This document shows, in pieces, positions 58,699 through 64,000 of a DNA stretch of 64,000 nucleotides. The stretch comes from Oerskovia turbata (GTDB taxonomy: Bacteria > Actinomycetota > Actinomycetes > Actinomycetales > Cellulomonadaceae), in the NCBI RefSeq assembly GCF_000718325.1, contig NZ_JOFV01000001.1:248001-312000 (forward strand). Direction: 5' to 3'. The stretch's first letter is position 1. Every line of letters starts with the position of its first letter. The notes under the pieces were generated by a model. It was not told where the DNA came from, ran no database searches, and saw nothing but the letters and a program-made list of their open reading frames with translations. The position numbers and the translations under genes were made by a program.

Positions 58699-59999
58699 CG
58701 AGTCAGGTCGTCGAGCAGGGCGAGGTACGTCGCAGCGAGCACGTCGTCGTTCGCGTGGACCGCCACCCACGCACTGGCCGCACGGCTCGCGACCGGGGCG
58801 ACCCCGGACTCCGCATAGCCGGCCCACAGGTTCGCCAACGCCTCGACGTCCCCGGGCGGCACCACGTCCCCGGCCTCGAGCGAGAGGACGAGCTCGGCCG
58901 ATTCTCCCGCGACGCACGCGGTGACGTGGTGCCCCGACGCCATGACCTCGTACAGCTTCGAGGGCACGGTCCACTGGAAGGGCTCCCAGTCGCGGAGCGA
59001 GACCACGAGGGTGTCCGCCCAGTCGTACAGGGCCTCGATCTCGGCGTGGGGGATCGGCGGGCCGACCGTGACCGGTGCACCCAACGAACGCGCGAGCGCC
59101 GCGAGGTGCGTCGCGTCGTTGCCAGCCCCGACGATCCGGACCTCGATCGGCAGCCCGCGCGACTCGACCAGCGCAGCGGCACGCACCACGACCTCGAGCC
59201 CTTGCGACCTGCCGAGGGTGCCGGCGTACACGACGCGGAACGGACGTCGCTCGAGGTCGGTGCCCGGCGCCACGACCGGACGGCTGACCACGGGGAACGC
59301 CGTGCCGTTGCGCACGACCGCGACGTTGCGGGCACCACGGGACCGCAGGACGTCGGCGAACGTCTCCGTCGTGGTGACCACCAGGTCGGCGCGTGCCTGC
59401 AACCGCGTGATGGCCCGGTGGGCGAGCGTCGTCGCGAAGGCGCGACCGGGACGACGCTGGGCGAGCGAACCGGTCATGATCCCGCTCGGCCGGATGAGGT
59501 CCGGCCACGCGTCGCGCATCTCGACCACCAGGGCCGCGCGGAAGAACCGTGCGAGCGCCCAGGCCGCGAACATGCTCGGGATCCCGGGCACGGTCCCGAT
59601 CACGACGGTGGGCCGGTGGTGGCGTCGGCGCAGGCGCCGCAGCCCCAGCTCGATCGAGCTCACGGCGGCCACCAGGTGGTCCGCGGTCCGCGAGACCAGC
59701 GACGTCGTGTGCTCCCGGTAGCGCACCCGGATGATGCGCTCGCCGTGCGCACCGCGGGAGACCGTCCCCGGGAGCTGCTCGGTCGCGCCGGGAGCGAGCG
59801 TGCCCGACGGGTAGTGCGGAGGGGGCGTCAGGACGCTCACGTCGACGCCCGCACTGACGAACCGCGCGATCAGCGCCCCCCAACGACGCTGCGGCGCGCC
59901 GGTCTCGGGGGCGTAGTGGTGGGTCACGAGCAGGACACGATGCCCCGACGACGGCTTCCGTCGCGCGTGGAGCGCTCCCCTCGACGAGCGGCCGGTCAT
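58695..59999 (-). CDS. GT4-family glycosyltransferase (WbuB-like)
   Basis: A 434-residue enzyme. The ATG at 59999 follows CCAGGGGGAC; an in-frame ATG at 60041 is less likely. Motifs include VTHHYAPETGAPQRRWGALI at the N-terminus, VVEMRDAWPDLIRPSG, FRVVYAGTLGRSQGLEVVVRAA and VPSKLYEVMASGHHVTA, as in WbuB/WcaI-type transferases that act on UDP-GlcNAc-type donors. It is the first gene of the eight-gene minus-strand operon. A long Arg-rich stretch (LRRLRRRHHRP) may bind the membrane. Confidence 0.9.
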   Translation of the reverse strand: MTGRSSRGALHARRKPSSGHRVLLVTHHYAPETGAPQRRWGALIARFVSAGVDVSVLTPPPHYPSGTLAPGATEQLPGTVSRGAHGERIIRVRYREHTTSLVSRTADHLVAAVSSIELGLRRLRRRHHRPTVVIGTVPGIPSMFAAWALARFFRAALVVEMRDAWPDLIRPSGIMTGSLAQRRPGRAFATTLAHRAITRLQARADLVVTTTETFADVLRSRGARNVAVVRNGTAFPVVSRPVVAPGTDLERRPFRVVYAGTLGRSQGLEVVVRAAALVESRGLPIEVRIVGAGNDATHLAALARSLGAPVTVGPPIPHAEIEALYDWADTLVVSLRDWEPFQWTVPSKLYEVMASGHHVTACVAGESAELVLSLEAGDVVPPGDVEALANLWAGYAESGVAPVASRAASAWVAVHANDDVLAATYLALLDDLTR

Positions 60000-60041
60000 G
60001 TCCCCCTGGCTTCCTTCGGCAGTGCGGATGGCGTCCTGCAC

Positions 60042-60234
60042 GACAGCGCTCGCTCGTGTTCACGAATCGGGCAAAATGACGTACGAATGTCCCACGTTCT
60101 CTCGCTAAACCTCCACACTCTATCGCCGCAGGGGATGTAGGAACCAAACCCACGTGCTGCTCACCGGGGTGAAGAGCCGTGCAAAGGGCAGGATTCCGGG
60201 CCCGAGCGCTCCCGCGGTCCCATAGGATGCAACC
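60042..60234. promoter_or_regulatory. Divergent promoter region of the minus-strand operon and the second LCP gene
   Basis: A 193-bp gap that is more AT-rich than its flanks (TTCACGAATCGGGCAAAATG near 60060-60079). TAGGAT at 60223-60228, 6 bases before the GTG at 60235, is a candidate -10 giving a leaderless mRNA. CTCACCGGGGTGAAGAG near 60158-60174 resembles the TCACCCGGGTGA site at 35570. Confidence 0.4.
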
Positions 60235-61338
60235 GTGTCTGGCAACGAGCTGCTCCCGGTCGGGACCGAATCGACCCCTGGTCCGCGCGACGTGGGTCCC
60301 GGCCGACGTCACGTCCGCCGACGCAAGAACAGGACGCGGACCGCCCTCATCGTCCTCGGCGCCCTCGTGGCCGTGATCTGCCTCGGTGGGTTCGCGGCCG
60401 TCGTCGCGTTCCGCCAGAGCCTCGACCGGAACATCGAGAAGCTCGCCGACCCGTTCGTGGACATCAAGGACCGTCCGGCCCCGGCGCCGACCAACCCCGA
60501 CGTGCCCGACGAGGCCGTCAACATCCTCGTGCTCGGCTCGGACAGCCGGATCTCGGCCGGCGACCCCTCGCAGTGGCAGGCCGGTGCCCAGCGCACCGAC
60601 GCGATCATGCTCGTCCATCTCCCCGCGGACAGGAAGTCGGCGCAGGTCGTCTCGTTCCCGCGCGACAGCTGGGTGCCGATCCCCGGGCACGGCGAGGCCA
60701 AGATCAACGCAGCCTTCTCCTACGGGGGTCCGGCGCTCATGATCGAGACCGTCGAACAGCTCACGGGAGTGCGGATCGACCACTTCGCACTGACCGACTT
60801 CACGTCCTTCACGACGCTCACCGACGCGCTCGGCGGTGTACTCATCCGCATCCCCGAGGACATCGGTGACGGCAAGAAGGTCCAGTTCACGGCGGGCGTG
60901 CACAACCTGTCCGGCGAGGAAGCCCTCGCCTACACGCGCCAGCGCTACGGCCTGGCCAACGGCGACTTCGGCCGCGCGCAGCGCCAGCAGAACTGGATGC
61001 GGTCGATCCTCGCCAAGGTCAACAACAACCGCAACGACGTCCCCATGATGACGTCCTTCTTCACGGCGTTCAGCGAGTCCGTGGCGGTCGACGAGGGCCT
61101 GACCATGGACCGCATCCAGGACCTCTACCTGAGCGCGCGCGGCCTGTCGACCAACGACGTCACGTTCCTCACCGCGCCGCACAACGGCACAGGACGCTCC
61201 GCCGACGGACAGTCGATCGTCGTGCTGAACCGCGACCTGCTCGACCCGCTCATGGCCTCCTTCGCGACCGACACGGCGGCCCCGTTCATCGAGCAGCACA
61301 AGGCAGAGCTTGCGGTCCTCCCGCCCACGGTGAAGTGA
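60235..61338 (+). CDS. LytR-CpsA-Psr (LCP) family wall-polymer ligase, membrane-anchored form
   Basis: A 367-residue protein starting at the GTG at 60235. A basic N-terminus (RRHVRRRKNRTR) and one membrane helix (TALIVLGALVAVICLGGFAAVVAF, about residues 40-63) precede the outer domain. LCP motifs: NILVLGSDSRISAG, VVSFPRDSWVPIPGHGEAKINAAF and YTRQRYGLANGDFGRAQRQQN. It would transfer polymer from lipid carrier to peptidoglycan, as a second ligase to the lipoprotein LCP. It overlaps the DUF6270 gene by 4 nt. Confidence 0.94.
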   Translation: MSGNELLPVGTESTPGPRDVGPGRRHVRRRKNRTRTALIVLGALVAVICLGGFAAVVAFRQSLDRNIEKLADPFVDIKDRPAPAPTNPDVPDEAVNILVLGSDSRISAGDPSQWQAGAQRTDAIMLVHLPADRKSAQVVSFPRDSWVPIPGHGEAKINAAFSYGGPALMIETVEQLTGVRIDHFALTDFTSFTTLTDALGGVLIRIPEDIGDGKKVQFTAGVHNLSGEEALAYTRQRYGLANGDFGRAQRQQNWMRSILAKVNNNRNDVPMMTSFFTAFSESVAVDEGLTMDRIQDLYLSARGLSTNDVTFLTAPHNGTGRSADGQSIVVLNRDLLDPLMASFATDTAAPFIEQHKAELAVLPPTVK

Positions 61339-62087
61339 CCGGACCCGCGGTCGCTGCCGGTACCGGCGTGCGTTCCGTCCTGATCCACGGGAGCTGCGTT
61401 ACCCGTGACGCCTTCGCTCTGCCGGGTGAGTCGAGGTTCCGGCTCACCGACTACTACGCGCGCAGCTCGCTCGCGAGCGCCTTCGCCGACCACGGCCTGG
61501 AGGGCGTCGACACCACGACCCTCCCGTCGGCCTTCCAGCGGCGGATGGTCGAACAGGACCTGGGCAAGGCGTTCTGGCGGGCGATGCCCGCCGTGCAGGC
61601 CGACGTGATCGTCGTCGACCTCGTCGACGAACGGTTCGGGATCCTGGTGGACGACCGGGCCGGCGTCGGGACACCGTCGGCGGAGCTCCTGCGCGCCGGG
61701 GTCTCGCCCGACCTCCACCGGGTCGTCCCGGGGTCGATCGACTTCCTGATGGCGTGGGAGGCCGGCCGCCGTCGCTTCGTGGCGGAGGCCAGAGCGGCCG
61801 GCCTGCTGGACCGCATCGTCGTCCACCAGGCGCGCTGGGCCGAGCAGTGCGCCGACGGCACCCGTTTTGACTACAAGGCATCGGCAGACGCGAACCACCT
61901 GCTCGAGTACATGTACGGGCGGCTGCGCCTGGACCTGGCGCCGCACCAGTTCGTCCGGGTGCCCGTGCACCTCGTGGTCGGCGACCCCGACCACCGGTGG
62001 GGCCGCTCGCCCGTGCACTACGTCGAGGGGTACTACCGGTCCTTCCTGGACCTGCTCGACCGGGCGACGGCCTCGCCCCGTCAGTGA
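61335..62087 (+). CDS. DUF6270-type SGNH-like protein
   Basis: A 250-residue protein starting at the GTG at 61335 (GTGA overlap). Block 1 reads VLIHGSCVTRDAF, with the G-S/C pattern of SGNH hydrolases; VIVVDLVDERFGILVDD and SADANHLLEYMYGRL (possible late D-x-x-H) follow. No signal peptide or helix, so it is predicted cytoplasmic. SGNH-like proteins often acylate or de-acylate glycans, and linkage with LCP suggests a role in polymer tailoring; this is inference. Confidence 0.72.
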   Translation: MTGPAVAAGTGVRSVLIHGSCVTRDAFALPGESRFRLTDYYARSSLASAFADHGLEGVDTTTLPSAFQRRMVEQDLGKAFWRAMPAVQADVIVVDLVDERFGILVDDRAGVGTPSAELLRAGVSPDLHRVVPGSIDFLMAWEAGRRRFVAEARAAGLLDRIVVHQARWAEQCADGTRFDYKASADANHLLEYMYGRLRLDLAPHQFVRVPVHLVVGDPDHRWGRSPVHYVEGYYRSFLDLLDRATASPRQ

Positions 62088-62101
62088 ACGGGTGCCCAAC
62101 G

Positions 62102-62134
62102 CCGTCGCCCCGCCGCCGAGCGACGGGGCGACGG
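62102..62134. terminator. Bidirectional terminator hairpin
   Basis: CCGTCGCCCCG (62102-62112) pairs perfectly with CGGGGCGACGG (62124-62134) across an 11-base loop, between the convergent ends of the DUF6270 and hypothetical genes. Confidence 0.72.
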
Positions 62135-62176
62135 TCGGCGGGCGGGGAAGGTGCGGGGTGGTGCGGGGAGGTCGGG

Positions 62177-62656
62177 TCAGGCTGCGGCGCCGTCGAGCAC
62201 GACCAGGCCGTTCCTGAACGTCACGTCCGCGACCCGGGTGCCGGGGTGGCGGGCCTGGAGGAGGCGCTGGACGTCGAGCGCGATCCTCGCGTCGGGCAGG
62301 ACGCGCACGGAACCGGCGGGCAGCCCCTTGGCCGCGACGACGGTCTCGATCCGGCTCGCGGCGAGGCCGAGGAGCTTGTGCGCGGGCAGGCCGCCCGCGT
62401 TCGCGTCCACGGAGAAGGTCGCGACGCCGTCGGTCACGTCGACCACGCGGAGCGTCGCGCGGACGGTGGGTGCGAGGCGCGTCGCGAGCTTGAGCGGCGC
62501 GGGCAGGCGCTTGACCTGGCGCGGTTCCGCGACGAGGTCGAGCGCGTCGTCGCGCCCGGAGACGGACGTGATGAAGGACGGCAGATCGCGGCCCATGAGC
62601 CCGAGGAGGTGAAGGGTCTCGGCGAGGGTGAGTTCCTGGTGCACGGCGCACACCAT
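62177..62656 (-). CDS. Hypothetical protein
   Basis: A 159-residue protein from the ATG at 62656; a GTG at 62644 in the same frame is an alternative. It has no membrane helix and no motif I recognise. The chain alternates helical and strand-like patches (LTLAETLHLLGLMGRDLPSF, ATFSVDANAGGLPAHKLLGLAASR, VADVTFRNGLVVLDGAAA). Codon positions show the GC bias of real actinobacterial genes. It is divergent from the MarR gene with a 95-bp gap. Confidence 0.65.
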   Translation of the reverse strand: MVCAVHQELTLAETLHLLGLMGRDLPSFITSVSGRDDALDLVAEPRQVKRLPAPLKLATRLAPTVRATLRVVDVTDGVATFSVDANAGGLPAHKLLGLAASRIETVVAAKGLPAGSVRVLPDARIALDVQRLLQARHPGTRVADVTFRNGLVVLDGAAA

Positions 62657-62721
62657 AGCGGACGTTCGGGACGTCTCGGGTCGCTGCCCGGGAGCGTTCT
62701 CACCCCACCCGGACCCTTTCC

Positions 62722-62748
62722 TTACCTAAGGTAATGAGTTAAGGTAAC
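62722..62748. promoter_or_regulatory. MarR-type operator pair before the MarR-MFS operon
   Basis: TTACCTAAGGTAA (62722-62734) is a 13-base palindrome with 6-bp perfect arms; GTTAAGGTAAC (62738-62748) repeats the half-site AAGGTAA, 14 bp on. The second site ends 3 bases before the GTG at 62752. This is a clear autoregulatory operator, probably over the promoter. Confidence 0.75.
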
Positions 62749-62751
62749 GAT

Positions 62752-63219
62752 GTGCCTCCTGCGGATCAGACCTCGCCCTCGTCCCCCACGAAGGCGCAGT
62801 GTCGGCCCGCGACCCTCGGTGGCGACCTGCGCGTCGCCCTCACACGCGTCTCGCGCGCCCTGCGCTCGCAGCGCGGCGGTGCCGACCTGCCCGAGGGCCA
62901 GTTCGGCGTCCTGACCGTGCTCCACAAGCACGGCGGGATGACCCCCGGTGCGCTCGCGACCCACGAGCGCATCCGCCCGCCGTCCATGACGCGCACCGTG
63001 AACGCGCTCGTCGAGCTCGGCCTCGTCCACAAGCTCGAGCACCCCACGGACAAGCGCCAGGTCGTCGTGGCCCTCACCGAGGCCGGCGTCCTCGAGGTCA
63101 AGGAGACCCGTCGACGCCGCGACGCGTGGCTCACCCAGCAGCTGACCAGCCTGACCCCCGACGAAAGAGAGACCTTGGCCCGCGCCAGTGACCTGTTGAC
63201 CCGGATCGCCGCCCGATGA
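62752..63219 (+). CDS. MarR-family transcriptional regulator
   Basis: A 155-residue regulator starting at the GTG at 62752. The winged helix reads MTPGALATHERIRPPSMTRTVNALVELGLVHKLEHPTDKRQVVVALTEAG in the middle of the chain, with the D-x-R wing motif (DKRQ). It probably represses its own operon, which includes the MFS gene whose ATG overlaps its stop. The ligand is unknown. Confidence 0.93.
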   Translation: MPPADQTSPSSPTKAQCRPATLGGDLRVALTRVSRALRSQRGGADLPEGQFGVLTVLHKHGGMTPGALATHERIRPPSMTRTVNALVELGLVHKLEHPTDKRQVVVALTEAGVLEVKETRRRRDAWLTQQLTSLTPDERETLARASDLLTRIAAR

Positions 63220-64000
63220 GCGCGACGTTCTCCTCCCTCAAGTACTTCAACTACCGCCTGTGGTTCGGGTCCGCGCTCGTCGCGAACATCGGGACCTGGA
63301 TGCAGCGCATCGCGCAGGACTGGCTCGTCCTGACCGTCCTGACGGCGAACTCCGGCGTCGCCGTCGGCGTCATCACGGCCCTGCAGTTCGCGCCCGTCCT
63401 CGCGCTGTCCGCCTGGGCGGGAGTCCTCGCGGACCGCCTCCCGCGCCGCAAGATGCTCATGGCCACGCAGGGCGCCTCGGGCGTGCTCGCGCTCGGGCTC
63501 GGCGCCCTCGTCCTGTCGGGCCACGTCGAGCTGTGGCACGTCTACGGCTTCGCGCTCGCGCTCGGGTGCGTCTCCGCGCTCGACGGACCGGTGCGTCAGA
63601 CGTTCGTCGCGGAGATGGTCCCCAGCGACAAGCTGTCCAACGCGGTGGGTCTCAACAGCGCCTCGTTCAACGCGGCCCGCCTCATCGGACCGGGCGTCGC
63701 GGGCCTGCTGATCGCCGCGGTGGGCACCGGCTGGGTCTTCATCATCAACGGCGTCAGCTTCGGTGCGACCATCTTCGCGTTGTCCCGCATGCGCACGCGC
63801 GAGATGCACAGGCTGCCCAGCGCCTCCCGGGAGAAGGGGCAGATCCGCGAGGGCATCCGGTACGTGCGCGGACGCTCCGACATCATCGTCATCATGGTCG
63901 TGCTGAGCGTCGTCTCGACGTTCGGCCTCAACTTCCAGCTCACGTCGGCGATGATGGCGCGCGTCGAGTTCGGGATGGGCGCGGGGGAGTACGGCATGCT
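63216..64000 (+). CDS. MFS transporter, EntS/MFS_3 type; partial (runs off the window)
   Basis: The ATG at 63216 overlaps the MarR stop in an ATGA. The 261 residues seen begin with FSSLKYFNYRLWFGSALVANIGTWMQRIAQDWLVL, followed by the loop motif GVLADRLPRRKML and DGPVRQTFVAEMV, as in MFS_3 efflux pumps. At least seven membrane segments are present before the window ends. It is probably a drug or metabolite exporter induced through MarR. Confidence 0.9.
   Translation, partial: MSATFSSLKYFNYRLWFGSALVANIGTWMQRIAQDWLVLTVLTANSGVAVGVITALQFAPVLALSAWAGVLADRLPRRKMLMATQGASGVLALGLGALVLSGHVELWHVYGFALALGCVSALDGPVRQTFVAEMVPSDKLSNAVGLNSASFNAARLIGPGVAGLLIAAVGTGWVFIINGVSFGATIFALSRMRTREMHRLPSASREKGQIREGIRYVRGRSDIIVIMVVLSVVSTFGLNFQLTSAMMARVEFGMGAGEYGM

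Noticed and set aside
58699..61299. Open frame extending upstream of the minus-strand GT gene
   Set aside because: It runs antisense or out of frame over the other GT and LCP genes and has no family sequence; the gene starts at 58698.

Overview
The window comes from a very GC-rich actinobacterium. Start codons are often GTG, genes overlap by 4 nt (GTGA/ATGA), and there is a DUF3027 gene, a DUF2530 gene and an XPB-type helicase paired with a helicase-associated protein. The gene content suggests the Micrococcales, near Cellulomonadaceae or Promicromonosporaceae; this placement is inference, since no rRNA or tRNA gene is present.

Layout. 0-8.3 kb: the 3' end of a siderophore locus on the plus strand (end of an NRPS with thioesterase, MbtH-like protein, MFS exporter, siderophore-interacting reductase, type II thioesterase, two FecCD permeases) converging on a phosphopantetheinyl transferase. 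Three separate tandem arrays with an exact 22-bp period lie inside coding sequence here. 8.3-34.8 kb: mostly chromosomal backbone (beta-propeller membrane protein, WXG100 protein, HD-like protein, two-component system, HTH_42 protein, NYN protein, glutamine amidotransferase, Dabb protein, PspA, TPM-domain protein, GNAT, DUF5701, XPB helicase plus partner, hydrolase, a frameshifted TetR, a decayed DUF3352 gene, cold-shock protein, DUF3027, sacsin-like ATPase, MFS). A perfect 62-bp palindrome separates DUF5701 from the helicase.

34.8-62.1 kb: a large cell-wall glycopolymer (teichoic/teichuronic-type) locus. It holds a priming sugar-phosphate transferase, ManA, a plus-strand operon (CgeB-like/GT2 fusion, WecC, GT2-TagF fusion, TagD) and a convergent eight-gene minus-strand operon (two GT4 enzymes, LCP lipoprotein, TagG, TagH, WecB, a TPR-TagF-GT4 triple fusion, an XcbB-like protein). 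IS3 fragments lie where the operons meet. A second LCP gene and a DUF6270 gene follow. Together these could make CDP-glycerol and UDP-ManNAcA, build a polymer at the membrane, export it through TagGH and attach it to the wall with LCP enzymes. The stretch from about 42.4 to 53 kb looks less GC-rich and has more relaxed codon use than its flanks, suggesting transfer.

62.1-64 kb: a small unknown protein, then a MarR regulator and an MFS exporter that runs off the window, with a clear palindromic operator upstream. All calls come from reading the sequence; nothing was searched or computed.
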